A stretch of 64,000 nucleotides of DNA from Gp6-AA40 sp035492455 (GTDB lineage Bacteria > Acidobacteriota > Vicinamibacteria > Vicinamibacterales > UBA2999): the NCBI GenBank assembly GCA_035492455.1, contig DATJJE010000010.1:1-64000 (forward strand), written 5' to 3'. The notes below the pieces were generated by a model. The model was not told the DNA's origin. It did no database searches and saw nothing but the letters and a program-made list of their open reading frames with translations. Positions within the stretch are counted from its first letter, which is position 1. Each line of letters opens with the position of its first letter. The translations under genes were made by a program, and so were the position numbers. Below are positions 8,257-17,000 of the stretch, one piece after another.

Positions 8257-8846
8257 GATTCCTGGTCCTCCTCAGTACGCGCCGCCTGCACAACGAACCG
8301 CTGCGGAGCGTCGCCGATGTAGCTGAATGGGTAGCAGGTGATCAGCGTCAGGGCGGTGCCGTCGTGCGGCTGGAGAATCGACAGATCAGTGGGGTTGACG
8401 ATGAGCGTACGAGTCACGTGGTAGCTGAACTCGCCGTGACGCGTGGTGATGTGGATGTCGTCGCCGACGCGCAGCTCGCTGAGGGCGTGAAAGAACGTGT
8501 CGCGATGGCCGGCGAACGTCGCGTTGCCGTCATGCCACGGCAGCGGTGTATCGGACAGGTGGCCGGCCGCGATGCGCAGGGCGTGACTGTCGTCTCCTTC
8601 GACGGCGATCACGGACAGCGACAGCCGGGGGATGGCGAGCAGGCCGACGACCGATTCATCCAGGCGCAGCGGAGCCGGCGTGCGAGCGAACAGGCCAGCG
8701 GCAGGCGGCCTCGTGTCGCTGATCAGGCGCTGCAGCTCGCTGCGCGCATAGAGCTGAAAGAACGTCGCCTGCTCCCAGGTGACGAAGACCCAGCCGACGC
8801 ACGCAGCGCCGGCAACAAACATCAGGCGTGCGAGCCATCGCCTCAC
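8253..8846 (-). CDS. Sortase, class D-like
   Basis: 197 residues: one N-terminal membrane helix (about 7-24), a linker, then a sortase barrel with catalytic His in FAGHRDTFF, Cys in LITCYPF and Arg in PQRFVV. Family knowledge: sortases cut an LPxT-type signal and join the product to an amine on the cell surface. Sortases are rare in diderm bacteria. The start overlaps the VWA gene stop by 4 nt. Two genes upstream in the same unit is a protein with an LPKTA tail, the obvious substrate. Class D is judged from motif spacing only. Confidence 0.85.
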   Translation of the reverse strand: MRRWLARLMFVAGAACVGWVFVTWEQATFFQLYARSELQRLISDTRPPAAGLFARTPAPLRLDESVVGLLAIPRLSLSVIAVEGDDSHALRIAAGHLSDTPLPWHDGNATFAGHRDTFFHALSELRVGDDIHITTRHGEFSYHVTRTLIVNPTDLSILQPHDGTALTLITCYPFSYIGDAPQRFVVQAARTEEDQES

Positions 8847-9781
8847 TTCTTCTTCTCCACCAGGTAGGCGTCGCGCGTGCGCACGCGGACCCTGCCCTGG
8901 CCGGTAACACGCACGTCGATTCGCCTCAGTCCAGGGCCCTTGCCGCTCGGCGGCGCGTAGCCGAGCGTGTACATATTGCGTATGTCGCGCGCGATGTGCT
9001 GCAGAACAGATGGCACGTCACTCACGTTGTGAGGTTCGAACGATTCGCCGCCACTCTGCTCCGCCAGGCGCTTCAGTCGTCTCGGATTGGCATCGGGCTC
9101 GAGCGGATCGCGGATGACGACCCCGTAGATAAGCACGTTTGACCGCTGCGCCGCGCGAACGACGTTGTCGAATGCCGTCCCGCTCGCGTTATCGCCGCCG
9201 TCGCTGACGACGATCAGGACTTTGCGCTCGTGTATGCCGCGATCCGCATAGCGCAATCCCTCCGCCATCGCATCGTAGAGTGCGGTACGGCCCCGCGCCG
9301 TGATTACATCGAGGAGCGCGCCGCGCAGCGTCGCACCATCACTGGTGAACGGATCCTCAGCGGGCAACGCGGAGCGCACATCATCACCGAACGTCAGCGC
9401 GAACATCTCGTCGTTTGGATTACTGATTGTGACGAAAGTTGCTGCGGCAGCGGCGACGAGATCGCCAACACCCCGCATGCTGCCGCTGCTGTCGATGAGG
9501 AGACCAACAGTGGCCGGCGCGTCCTGCCTATTGAAGAAGACAATCGGCTGAGCCGCTCCGTCTTCAACCACTGAAAACGCGTCGCCACTCAAGTCGCTGA
9601 CATAGCGGCCATGGCGATCTTCGACCATGACCTGCAGCACCACGAGTTCCGATTCAGCGGAAAAGACCGGAGCCTCCTGTCCGGAGGGCGGTAGTCCTGT
9701 CTGGTTCGCCGGGATAAGCCCCAGCACCGGGATAAGCCCCAGCCACGACAGGACCGCCGTCACTCCGAGGCGGAGGTCCAT
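8843..9781 (-). CDS. VWFA-related acidobacterial-type protein
   Basis: 312 residues. The N-terminus has a hydrophobic export signal. A short beta domain (VLQVMVEDRHGRYVSDL, then FSVVEDG) precedes a von Willebrand A domain with the metal site LLIDSSGSMRG (DxSxS), a conserved threonine region and VVSDGGDN. This layout matches the VWFA-related acidobacterial domain family (TIGR03436), which supports the phylum assignment. Likely envelope-located and involved in protein-protein contacts through a bound divalent cation. It sits between the LPKTA protein (8 nt) and the sortase (4-nt overlap), so the three probably form one surface module. Confidence 0.85.
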   Translation of the reverse strand: MDLRLGVTAVLSWLGLIPVLGLIPANQTGLPPSGQEAPVFSAESELVVLQVMVEDRHGRYVSDLSGDAFSVVEDGAAQPIVFFNRQDAPATVGLLIDSSGSMRGVGDLVAAAAATFVTISNPNDEMFALTFGDDVRSALPAEDPFTSDGATLRGALLDVITARGRTALYDAMAEGLRYADRGIHERKVLIVVSDGGDNASGTAFDNVVRAAQRSNVLIYGVVIRDPLEPDANPRRLKRLAEQSGGESFEPHNVSDVPSVLQHIARDIRNMYTLGYAPPSGKGPGLRRIDVRVTGQGRVRVRTRDAYLVEKKK

Positions 9782-9789
9782 AACGACGC

Positions 9790-10470
9790 CTACATGACCG
9801 TCGTACGGCGCGCCTTCAGCAGTGCGGCGCCGACAATCAACGCGATGCCCGCCAGCGCGACGGCGACGACATTACTCGCGGTCTTCGGAAGATCCTGCCG
9901 CGGTTCAATCGGCGGTTCGATGACGGGAATCGCTGGCGGAGCCAGCTCGCCGACCAGCGTCGGCTCCGCCGCGGCAGGCGGTGGCGGAACGAACGTTTCC
10001 TCGACTCCCGCCGGCGTCACAGCCTCCGTTGGCGCGATCGGCACTGGTTGCCCCGTGCCTTTGGCTAGCAGACGCGCCTGCTCTTTCGGATAGATGAATT
10101 CGTATCCTGCTTTGTCGCCGGGGTACCACCAGGTCTTCACCGCCGACGGCACTCGAGCGGCGGTTTCCATGAACCTGATCTCCGGTTTAGTTGGATAGTC
10201 AGCCCTGTTGGCGCTGATGCCATAGAACATGGCGTACGAATGTCTTCCGTCCGCGCTCAGTACCTGCATGACATGCCGCTCGCCCGACGCAATCGTCGTC
10301 GGCAGCCGGAACAGGTACTTGCCGGCCGGCAGTGTCACGCCGGGCACGGCGACAGGACCGCTGAACGTGAAGAATACCCGCTTGTCCTCCGGTGCCCCTT
10401 GCGCTGCCGCGCGCGGCACCAGTGCGGCGACCAGTGCGGCCGCCATGAATGCAACGATCAACTTACGCAT
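9790..10470 (-). CDS. Exported protein with LPKTA sortase-type anchor
   Basis: 226 residues: signal peptide (1-23), a globular part (about 25-130), a proline-rich spacer (about 145-190), then LPKTA (about 195-199), a ~20-residue hydrophobic helix and a basic tail KARR near the end. This three-part C-terminus is a classic cell-wall sorting signal with A in place of the G of LPxTG. The globular part shows no family I recognise. The neighbouring VWA and sortase genes on the same strand make it the likely dedicated sortase substrate. Its start overlaps the end of the YtxH-like gene by 13 nt. Confidence 0.8.
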   Translation of the reverse strand: MRKLIVAFMAAALVAALVPRAAAQGAPEDKRVFFTFSGPVAVPGVTLPAGKYLFRLPTTIASGERHVMQVLSADGRHSYAMFYGISANRADYPTKPEIRFMETAARVPSAVKTWWYPGDKAGYEFIYPKEQARLLAKGTGQPVPIAPTEAVTPAGVEETFVPPPPAAAEPTLVGELAPPAIPVIEPPIEPRQDLPKTASNVVAVALAGIALIVGAALLKARRTTVM

Positions 10471-10694
10471 GACGTCCTCCGCTTCAATTCCTCCCTGGCT
10501 CGATCGACCGTTCGCTCGACCATCCGCTCGTACGCACGTCCGGCGGCCTGGTGTTGACGCCTGGTGCTCCAGGCGAGCCGGCGCCGCAGCCTTGCACCCG
10601 ACGTGGGGGCAAGCAGAAGACCTACCGCGCAGCCCGCAGCGGCCGCCGCCAGTGACGTGCCCGCAACGGTGATCGCAAATCGCATCTGTGACAT
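10458..10694 (-). CDS. Small YtxH-like membrane protein
   Basis: 78 residues: one membrane helix (about 8-30) followed by a positively charged, helical tail rich in Arg and Glu (RRLAWSTRRQ, VERTVDRAREELKRR). This resembles YtxH/gas-vesicle GvpP-type small stress proteins. AAGGAGG lies directly upstream of the ATG at 10694, deciding the start. Located between the CBS gene (32 nt) and the LPKTA gene (overlapping), on the same strand. Confidence 0.7.
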   Translation of the reverse strand: MSQMRFAITVAGTSLAAAAAGCAVGLLLAPTSGARLRRRLAWSTRRQHQAAGRAYERMVERTVDRAREELKRRTSCVS

Positions 10695-10726
10695 GGATCC
10701 CTCCTTACGCGACGTTGGGACGCGGC

Positions 10727-11203
10727 TCAGCGCGCCGCGCGCGCCGTTGCCTGGCGCGGCCTCGCCTGTCGCGGTTTGACGCCGCGGTCCTTGAGCACCG
10801 GCCGCGGCGCCGCCTCCATCGGCCGCTGTGTTCCACGACCAATCAATTCCAGCAGGTCCACGACCGTGACAATCCCTTTCAGGCGGTCGCGGCCATGGAA
10901 TACCGGCAGGCAGTTCACCGCATGACCGCGCATCAGGTTTGCGGCCTCGCGGATGGTCGTGTCCGGGGTGCACACAACGAGCTTCTCAGTCATCAGATCA
11001 CCAACCCGCCTGCGAACGCGAACCGCGTCGCCGTGCTTGCCTCCGAGGTCACTCGCGGAAATCACGCCGATGACTCGCCCTTCGCTCCCGGTGACGACGA
11101 GATGACGTGTGCGCCGGAATCGCATCGTGTCCCACGCAGTCGTCGCCGGTTCGTTCGCGTCGATCGTGTAGACCGGTGCGCTCATGATGTCGTTGACGCG
11201 CAT
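10727..11203 (-). CDS. Two-CBS-domain protein
   Basis: 158 residues. Two CBS motifs: MSAPVYTIDANEPATTAWDTM...VIGVISASDL (about 7-53) and LMTEKLVVCTPDTTIREAANLM...KGIVTVVDLL (about 68-120), followed by a basic, disordered tail of about 35 residues rich in Arg, Pro and Gln. CBS pairs bind adenine nucleotides and regulate partners; with no fused enzyme it is probably a free-standing energy sensor, as in other stress islands. Same strand as the flavodoxin gene, 15 nt downstream of it. Confidence 0.85.
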   Translation of the reverse strand: MRVNDIMSAPVYTIDANEPATTAWDTMRFRRTRHLVVTGSEGRVIGVISASDLGGKHGDAVRVRRRVGDLMTEKLVVCTPDTTIREAANLMRGHAVNCLPVFHGRDRLKGIVTVVDLLELIGRGTQRPMEAAPRPVLKDRGVKPRQARPRQATARAAR

Positions 11204-11218
11204 GTGTCCTCCCTGCTC

Positions 11219-12013
11219 CTATGCCACCCTGCGAGCTTGCTCGGCCGCAATGCGCTGCACGACGTCATCGGCGACGCGGGCAACCTCGTCCCAATTGGTG
11301 AACTCGTAGTCCCTTGTCGTGTCCGTCGGCTGCCCGTGCTGACGCGCGATGCGCTTCATCACGAAGCGCGTCAGCCATCCGTACTGCGTGTAGGCCAGCC
11401 TGCCCGCGAGACACGTGACCTCCCCTGCCCTCCATCCCGTGGTCGTGACGAACTCCCGCGCAATGCGGGCGGCTTCGCTTCTCTCGCGCCCATCCTCCGA
11501 TGCGACCGCGAGGCTGACCGACAAAAACACTGACGGCCGCACGTTGAGGTCTCGCGCGTGCTCGCGGCAGAAAACGGTGGCAACGCGCTGATGCTTGTGC
11601 GCGTGCAGCGACGCGGTCACGACCACCGCCCGCGCGCAACCCCAGTTCACGTGGCTCGCATCGTCGCTGGCGATGTCAGTCGCGCGGCTGATGAAACCTT
11701 TCTCCCGGAACATCGCGGCAAGCCGCTCGGCGATCCGCCGCGTCTGCCCGTGCGTCGTCGCGTAGAACACAGGGATGTCACAGGGTACGAGCGCGGCGCG
11801 ATGCCGCGTCGAGGCTCTCGGCGCAGCGCGTCGCGCCGCCGTTTCGACCGACCAGATTTCAGCGATACCGGCGACGACGAAGATCCCACCAACGATCGTG
11901 AGGAACAGTCCGTACCCTCCGCGCTCGACACTGCCGATCCATCCGAGCCCGGCGCCGATCGCGATTCGGAGGAGGCCTTCCGCCCACGATTCGATCAATT
12001 GAAGGAATGGCAT
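11219..12013 (-). CDS. Membrane helix pair fused to flavodoxin/HemG-like domain
   Basis: 264 residues from the ATG at 12013. The first ~60 residues form two hydrophobic helices reminiscent of DUF2892/YgaP-type membrane modules. The rest is a flavodoxin fold with the FMN loop VFYATTHGQTRRIAERLA, VVTASLHAHKHQR and FLSVSLAVAS, matching HemG-type menaquinone-dependent protoporphyrinogen oxidases. FMN binding is likely; the oxidase role is an inference. The start was chosen where the hydrophobic segment begins. It follows the CxxC small-protein gene by 5 nt and may be cotranscribed with the CBS gene. Confidence 0.75.
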   Translation of the reverse strand: MPFLQLIESWAEGLLRIAIGAGLGWIGSVERGGYGLFLTIVGGIFVVAGIAEIWSVETAARRAAPRASTRHRAALVPCDIPVFYATTHGQTRRIAERLAAMFREKGFISRATDIASDDASHVNWGCARAVVVTASLHAHKHQRVATVFCREHARDLNVRPSVFLSVSLAVASEDGRERSEAARIAREFVTTTGWRAGEVTCLAGRLAYTQYGWLTRFVMKRIARQHGQPTDTTRDYEFTNWDEVARVADDVVQRIAAEQARRVA

Positions 12014-12018
12014 GAAGT

Positions 12019-12240
12019 TCACCGTCGCGCGTGCGCTGCGGTCGTCCCGAAGCGCCAGCCAGGCGTCTCGCGTCCGCAGTCCGCGCATCTGAGAAACACC
12101 CGCCCAGCTTCAGTCTGAAACAGGAAGTCGTGACCGGATATGCCGCACAACGTCTGGCGAACGGCCCCGGCCAGTGTGCATCGCCGTTGGTGAGCGCGGA
12201 TGGTCCACGGGTGAAGCGCCGGCAACACTCCAGTGAACAT
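12019..12240 (-). CDS. Small CxxC protein with ETPGW motif
   Basis: 73 residues ending with GRVFLRCADCGRETPGW plus a short tail; an upstream cysteine and histidine lie in LCGISGHDF. The CxxC suggests half a zinc ribbon. I recall similar short ETPGW proteins in acidobacterial genomes but know no function. The start at 12240 has no clear Shine-Dalgarno but lies 2 nt after the transcription start predicted from the -24/-12 element at 12253-12268. It is followed by the flavodoxin fusion after 5 nt. Confidence 0.55.
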   Translation of the reverse strand: MFTGVLPALHPWTIRAHQRRCTLAGAVRQTLCGISGHDFLFQTEAGRVFLRCADCGRETPGWRFGTTAAHARR

Positions 12241-12252
12241 GCCGATCACCGC

Positions 12253-12268
12253 CGCAAGAGGTGTGCCC
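12253..12268 (-). promoter_or_regulatory. Sigma-54 type -24/-12 promoter for CxxC protein/flavodoxin/CBS unit
   Basis: Minus-strand GGGCACACCTCTTGCG: -24 GGCAC, -12 TTGC, GG-N10-GC spacing. Predicted start near 12242, so a leaderless message for the gene starting at 12240. Confidence 0.45.
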
Positions 12269-12318
12269 CGCCGTTTTGTCGCGGACGTTGACAAAGACAC
12301 GTGTGCGAGGTGTAGGAA

Positions 12319-12334
12319 CGTCGAATCTTTCGCC
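12319..12334 (-). promoter_or_regulatory. Putative activator site upstream of CxxC protein gene
   Basis: Minus strand reads GGCGAAAGATTCGACG within this stretch, about 51 nt upstream of the -24 element at 12268; same family as the other island copies. Confidence 0.35.
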
Positions 12335-12463
12335 GGAGGTGGGAACAATCACGCGACCGCGGAACAACACCTTGAGCGCGGCTGAAAGGACTGCGCGAAG
12401 TGGTCGTGGGCATGCGATCTGCGCGCGAAAGAACGCGCGGTGTTTGATGCGCAGGCGCGTGAC

Positions 12464-12559
12464 GTCGGAGCCCCGATCGGTTCCTGAACCGTCTTTGCCG
12501 TGGCACGTTACGCAGTACTGCTGATACAAGGTGCTGCCGCGTTCAACGGCGACCCTCAG
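12464..12559 (-). pseudogene. Cytochrome c N-terminal remnant
   Basis: A minus-strand frame reading VERGSTLYQQYCVTCHGKDGSG has the look of a cytochrome c heme-binding segment (CVTCH). After about 20 residues the reading degenerates into unlikely Arg/His-rich sequence in all three frames, and there is no signal peptide or ribosome site upstream because the HlyD gene ends there. I read it as the leftover of a deleted c-type cytochrome gene now serving as spacer and promoter DNA. Confidence 0.5.
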
Positions 12560-13752
12560 CTTTCAGTGCGGTTGCGGATGCGCACGCCGTCGCGCACGAG
12601 GTCTGCTGGATGCACGACCACCATCGCGCCTTCCGATAAGCCGGATATGACCTCCGCCTCCTGACCTGTCTGATGCCCGATTTCGATTATCGTCAGTCGC
12701 GCCAGGCCCTTGTCGACGACGTATACCGCCCACCGTGTCTGCGCGCGAAACAGCGCGCTCGTTGGCACCTTTAACACGTCAGTTCCTTCCCACAGGACGA
12801 TGCGTGCTTCCACCCGATAGGCATCGCCGAGCACGGGGTCCGACTCGCCGTCATCAACAAGGTCCAGCACGACGTTCACACGCTGCTCTTCGACACCAAG
12901 AGCTGAGACCTTCGTGAAACCTCCAGGTTCCACTCGGCGGACGACCGCGGGCAGCGCCGTCTCTCCGCCCCAGTGCTCGATGGTCGCGCGAGCACCCGCC
13001 CTTACGCGGACGGCGTCCGTTGAGAGCAGGTCGGTGACAATTTCCATCTGTTGCGGATCGCCCAGCGCGATGAGCGGTTCGCCTGCCGGAACGATGCTCT
13101 CGCTTTCATGAAACCGCTGCAGCACGACTCCACCAATAGGTGCGCGCACGACGACGGCTCCGCTGCCAGCGGCACCGTTCGTGCCCGTGACGCGCGCGCG
13201 TGCTCGCTCAAGGTCGGCCGCCGCCGCGCGCGCCGCAAACACAGCTGCGTTCAAACCCTCGGCCGCCATCGATGCGTCCAACTCACGGTTGTCGAGATCC
13301 TGGCTCGTTGTGACGCCGGCCGCCGTGAGGTTGCGGGTCCGCGTCAGCTCGCGCTGAGCCTGCGCGAGCCCGGCGCGGGCGCGCTGCTCTTCGGCTCGCG
13401 CATGTCCGAGCACGGCCTCGGCACTCCGCACAGCGGCGGCCGCTTCCGCCCGCATCCTTGCATCGAGTAGTGCGGGGTGCTCCGGCTGAAGGCGCGCGAC
13501 GGGATCGCCGCGCGACACGCGATCGCCAGGTTCGAGCTCGATACGCAGTACGCGTCCGGCGACCGGCGCAGCAACGACGAATCGATCGCGCACGCGCGTA
13601 CGCCCCTCTTCGTCGACGGTCACGACGAGTGCGCCGTGAGAGACCGTCGCCAGTTCTACGCCTACGGGTCTCGGCCAGAGTGCGACGGCCGTGAGGCCGG
13701 CGACAAGCGCTGCGGACAAGAGCACGCGACGGTCAGTTAGTGTTCGAAACAT
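12556..13752 (-). CDS. HlyD/MacA-type periplasmic adaptor of ABC efflux system
   Basis: 398 residues. N-terminal signal anchor (about 9-27), then a biotinyl-lipoyl-like half (VVAAPVAGRVLRIELEPGDRVSRGDPVARL), a long coiled-coil hairpin (about 95-190, rich in Ala, Arg, Glu), the second lipoyl half (VRAPIGGVVLQRFHESESIVPAGEPLIALGD) and beta-barrel and membrane-proximal domains. It would bridge the inner membrane permease to an outer membrane channel. It lies 4 nt downstream of the FtsX-type permease on the same strand, forming a three-gene export unit. No outer membrane factor is encoded in the window. Confidence 0.85.
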   Translation of the reverse strand: MFRTLTDRRVLLSAALVAGLTAVALWPRPVGVELATVSHGALVVTVDEEGRTRVRDRFVVAAPVAGRVLRIELEPGDRVSRGDPVARLQPEHPALLDARMRAEAAAAVRSAEAVLGHARAEEQRARAGLAQAQRELTRTRNLTAAGVTTSQDLDNRELDASMAAEGLNAAVFAARAAAADLERARARVTGTNGAAGSGAVVVRAPIGGVVLQRFHESESIVPAGEPLIALGDPQQMEIVTDLLSTDAVRVRAGARATIEHWGGETALPAVVRRVEPGGFTKVSALGVEEQRVNVVLDLVDDGESDPVLGDAYRVEARIVLWEGTDVLKVPTSALFRAQTRWAVYVVDKGLARLTIIEIGHQTGQEAEVISGLSEGAMVVVHPADLVRDGVRIRNRTES

Positions 13753-13756
13753 GGTG

Positions 13757-16141
13757 TCACTCCGGTGTCTTCAGGACCGCCACAAGGTCCAGGTGGTCGA
13801 GTCGATGACGCACGATGAGCGCGGAGAAGACGGTCGCTGCGATGACGGTCAACCATGACCAGGCAATCGTGGCGGGCGCGACGACGAAGGACAGGCGGTA
13901 CACCTCGTTGGTGAAGCCCGCCATGATGAGTTGCCCGAACAGATAGCCGATGCCGATGCCAACCGGCAGCGCGATCGTTGTCAGGATGGCGATTTCACCC
14001 AACAGAATCAGAGAAATCTCCGCGCGCGTGAACCCGAGCACGCGAAGACTAGCCAGCTCGCGGCTGCGCTCTGACAGCGACACACGCGCCGAGTTGTAGA
14101 CGACGCCGAACGCGATGATTCCGGCGAACAGGACGTTGATCAAGATCGATAGGTCCATGTGCTCGGCCATCGTGTCGCGGAAATTCTGCAGCGCCGCATC
14201 CCGCATCGCTACACCGGCAACGGCCGGCATGATCTTCACCGCTCGGTAGAACCGATCGCGCGCGTCCGGGTCGATGGTCACCGCAACGCTCGACACGGCA
14301 GCGTCCTCGCGCAACAGCCGGTGAAGCGGTTCGAGTTGCATATAGGCCTGCAAGCCGAGGCTGTCGTCCACGAGCGCGGTCACCGTCACATCGCGTACCG
14401 GCCGGCGCCCCTCGAGCACTTCCACGCGAACCGTGTCGCCGGCGCGGACGCCGAGGACCTCGCCCAGCATTTTCGAGAGCAAGAGGCCGGTGGCGGGCAC
14501 GCCGATTGACCCGCGCGTGCGATCGATCACACGCGTCAGGTGCGGCGTTGCGGTGAACCCGGTGATGGCCAGCGTTCGCGATCGGGTCCCTGCCCGAAGC
14601 CGCGCGGGCACAAGGCGGGCGGGCTCGATGTCGAGCACGCCCGGCAGATGCGCGACGTCGTGCACGACGCGTCCGCCGCGCGGTTCGACGAAGGTCAGCG
14701 TCGCGTCCTGACGCAGCGTGTCGCTGAACTGTCTTTCGACGAGCGTATTCATCACGTCGAAGAACGCCAGGCCAACGAACAGCACCCCCACGGCGAACGC
14801 GATGCCGATGACCGACGCCATGGCCTTCACTGGTTGACGCTCGAGGGTACGCACAACCATCCGCATGGCAAACGACAAACGCAGCGGACGCCAGCGCGAT
14901 TCCACGATGCTGCGCCGGTAACGTGCGGGGGGCTGCGGCCGCATAGCCTCCGCCGGCGGCACACGGACGGCGCGTCGCACGGCCGCTTGTGCGCCGAGCG
15001 CTGCAACCGCCAGACTCCCCGCCACAGACAGCAGCGCGATGGAGAGTGACAGGTGATACGTGAGGTTCGGGAACCGGAAAAACGCGTTGTAAACGCCGAT
15101 GAGTGTGGCGCCCAGCCACGCACCGACCGCCACGCCAGCGACTGCCCCCGTGGCCGAGATGACAAGAGCCCATTTGACGTAATGCCACGCGACGGCTCGA
15201 TTCGAATAGCCGAGTGCTTTGAGCGCGGCAATCTGCGCCCGCTGCAGCGCGAGCGCTCGCGTGAGCGCGATGTGAAGAACGAATGCCGCAACCGCCAGGA
15301 AAATAGCGGGCACGAGCAAGCCAAACGTTTGCAGCTGTGTCAGTTCGTTTTCCAGCGTCCAGGCCGACATCTGCAGCGACCGGGGAATGGCGCCTCGCCC
15401 TCCGTAGGGCTCGAGCAACCGATCGAGGGCGTTGATTACATCCGCCTCTGAACGGTCGCCCGAAACTGATAGCGACAGATCGTTGAAACCACCCTCCATG
15501 TTGAAGGCGGCGGCCAGGCTGCGATGGTTCATCCAGAAGATCCCGAAGCGTCGCGTATCGGGAAACATCTCGCCGGGAGCAATCGCATAAACGTACTCAG
15601 GCGAGAGCGCAATGCCGACTACGGCCAACTCACGGCGGCGCCCATTGATGAGCGCCGCAATGCGATCTCCCGGTTCGAGGCCGTGCGACTCGGCGAACAT
15701 TTCGCTGGCCAGCACTTCATCCGATCGCGTCGGGTCCGGCCAGCGACCGCGACGCAGAAAGACGTCGTTGAGTAGTGGACGACCCCGTTCCGGAATCGAG
15801 ATTAGTCGGCCGGTCGCCGGCTCCAGCATGCCAGGCACGTCGAGTGTGACGTCTGCGACGACCCGCGTCGCCACCGCGTGAACGCCCGGAATCTCGGCAA
15901 CGCGTTCTTCGATGCGTGATGGCGCGCGCTTCAGCCCCGCAAAGACCTCGGCAAACCTGGCCTGCTCGTAGTACTCCGCACAGGCGCGCTGCAAGGAATC
16001 GAAGTTCGAAAAGTAGGCGACAAACATCGTGACGCCGGCGGTGATCACAGCAGCGATCGCCAGCGCTTGTCCCTTCATTGCCCACAGATCGCGCAGGAGT
16101 TTGCGGTCGAGCATGCGCAGGCCGGAGGGCAGCGTCACCAT
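13757..16141 (-). CDS. ABC transporter permease with two FtsX domains
   Basis: 794 residues. One N-terminal helix (about 20-42), a large periplasmic domain, three helices (about 275-380), a linker, then a second unit with one helix (about 435-460), another periplasmic domain and three C-terminal helices. This is the duplicated FtsX/MacB-permease layout (AttF/YknZ-like). Substrate unknown; such systems export lipids, antimicrobial peptides or lipoproteins. The start overlaps the ATPase stop by 7 nt and the stop is 4 nt before the HlyD adaptor. Confidence 0.85.
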   Translation of the reverse strand: MVTLPSGLRMLDRKLLRDLWAMKGQALAIAAVITAGVTMFVAYFSNFDSLQRACAEYYEQARFAEVFAGLKRAPSRIEERVAEIPGVHAVATRVVADVTLDVPGMLEPATGRLISIPERGRPLLNDVFLRRGRWPDPTRSDEVLASEMFAESHGLEPGDRIAALINGRRRELAVVGIALSPEYVYAIAPGEMFPDTRRFGIFWMNHRSLAAAFNMEGGFNDLSLSVSGDRSEADVINALDRLLEPYGGRGAIPRSLQMSAWTLENELTQLQTFGLLVPAIFLAVAAFVLHIALTRALALQRAQIAALKALGYSNRAVAWHYVKWALVISATGAVAGVAVGAWLGATLIGVYNAFFRFPNLTYHLSLSIALLSVAGSLAVAALGAQAAVRRAVRVPPAEAMRPQPPARYRRSIVESRWRPLRLSFAMRMVVRTLERQPVKAMASVIGIAFAVGVLFVGLAFFDVMNTLVERQFSDTLRQDATLTFVEPRGGRVVHDVAHLPGVLDIEPARLVPARLRAGTRSRTLAITGFTATPHLTRVIDRTRGSIGVPATGLLLSKMLGEVLGVRAGDTVRVEVLEGRRPVRDVTVTALVDDSLGLQAYMQLEPLHRLLREDAAVSSVAVTIDPDARDRFYRAVKIMPAVAGVAMRDAALQNFRDTMAEHMDLSILINVLFAGIIAFGVVYNSARVSLSERSRELASLRVLGFTRAEISLILLGEIAILTTIALPVGIGIGYLFGQLIMAGFTNEVYRLSFVVAPATIAWSWLTVIAATVFSALIVRHRLDHLDLVAVLKTPE

Positions 16142-16884
16142 CGGAGTTCTCGCGCAACGATCTTGTGGACGTTCCTCTCGGAGCCGCCGACCCGTCCGTC
16201 CGCAAGACGAACGATGCGATCAGCCATTCCGGCAATACCGGCGTTGTGGGTGATGACCACGGTCGCTGTTCCGAGTTCGCGGTTCACCCGCTCCAGCGCT
16301 TCGAGTACGACGACGCCTGTGGTGATATCCAGCGCTCCCGTTGGCTCGTCGCACAGAAGCACCGCGGGCTGCTTGGCGATCGCTCTGGCGATTGCCACTC
16401 GCTGTTGTTCCCCGCCGGACAATTGAGCGGGGAAATGATCGAGCCGCTGTCCGAGACCCACCAGCGACAAAGCGTCTTCCGGTGTCATCGGATGCTCGAC
16501 GAGCTCGGTAACGAGCGCGACATTTTCACGCGCCGTAAGGCTTGGAATGAGGTTGTAGAACTGGAAGACGAAACCGACGTGGGTGCGTCGATACGCGGTG
16601 AGCGTCGCCTCGTCCGCTGTCGTGAGGTTCCGGCCCGAGTAGATGACCTCGCCGGACGTCGGCACGTCGAGACCACCAAGAATGTTCAGCAAGGTCGACT
16701 TTCCCGAGCCCGACGGGCCGAGCAACACGACGAACTCTCCGGCCCATAAATCGAAGTCCACGCCACGCAGCGCCTCGACGCGGACCTCGCCCATCTCGTA
16801 GACCTTGGTGATTCCCGTTGCCGAGAACACACGCGTTGCGGTCGTGGCAGACGCGCGAAGCGTCGACTGCAGGCTGATGGTCAC
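16135..16884 (-). CDS. ABC transporter ATP-binding protein (MacB/LolD type)
   Basis: 249 residues from the GTG at 16884: Walker A GPSGSGKST (56-64), Q-loop FVFQFYNLIP, signature LSGGEQQR, Walker B VLLCDEPTGALD and H-loop VVITHN. The family is usually 220-250 residues. Longer in-frame starts (to 17103) would add low-quality sequence and cover the promoter region. The GTG has GGAA upstream and lies 15 nt after the start predicted from the strong -24/-12 element at 16910-16925. First gene of the permease/adaptor export unit. Confidence 0.85.
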   Translation of the reverse strand: MTISLQSTLRASATTATRVFSATGITKVYEMGEVRVEALRGVDFDLWAGEFVVLLGPSGSGKSTLLNILGGLDVPTSGEVIYSGRNLTTADEATLTAYRRTHVGFVFQFYNLIPSLTARENVALVTELVEHPMTPEDALSLVGLGQRLDHFPAQLSGGEQQRVAIARAIAKQPAVLLCDEPTGALDITTGVVVLEALERVNRELGTATVVITHNAGIAGMADRIVRLADGRVGGSERNVHKIVARELRW

Positions 16885-16909
16885 AAGTAGAGTTCCATCT
16901 GTGGCAGTC

Positions 16910-16925
16910 AGCACGTGCAGTGCCA
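16910..16925 (-). promoter_or_regulatory. Sigma-54 type -24/-12 promoter for ABC efflux unit
   Basis: Minus-strand TGGCACTGCACGTGCT: perfect -24 TGGCAC, -12 TGCT, GG-N10-GC spacing. Predicted start near 16899, which supports the GTG start at 16884. Confidence 0.55.
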
Positions 16926-17000
16926 CGCGTGACGCACCGTGACGCGCCGCTACCCGTCGGCTGCACCGCGCCGGCCTGGTTGGGTGTCCAGTATTCGGGG

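Noticed and set aside
12110..12529. Full-length cytochrome c gene starting with TTG at 12529
   Set aside because: Only the first ~20 residues look like cytochrome c; the rest overlaps the CxxC protein in another frame and reads as noise. Recorded as a remnant instead.
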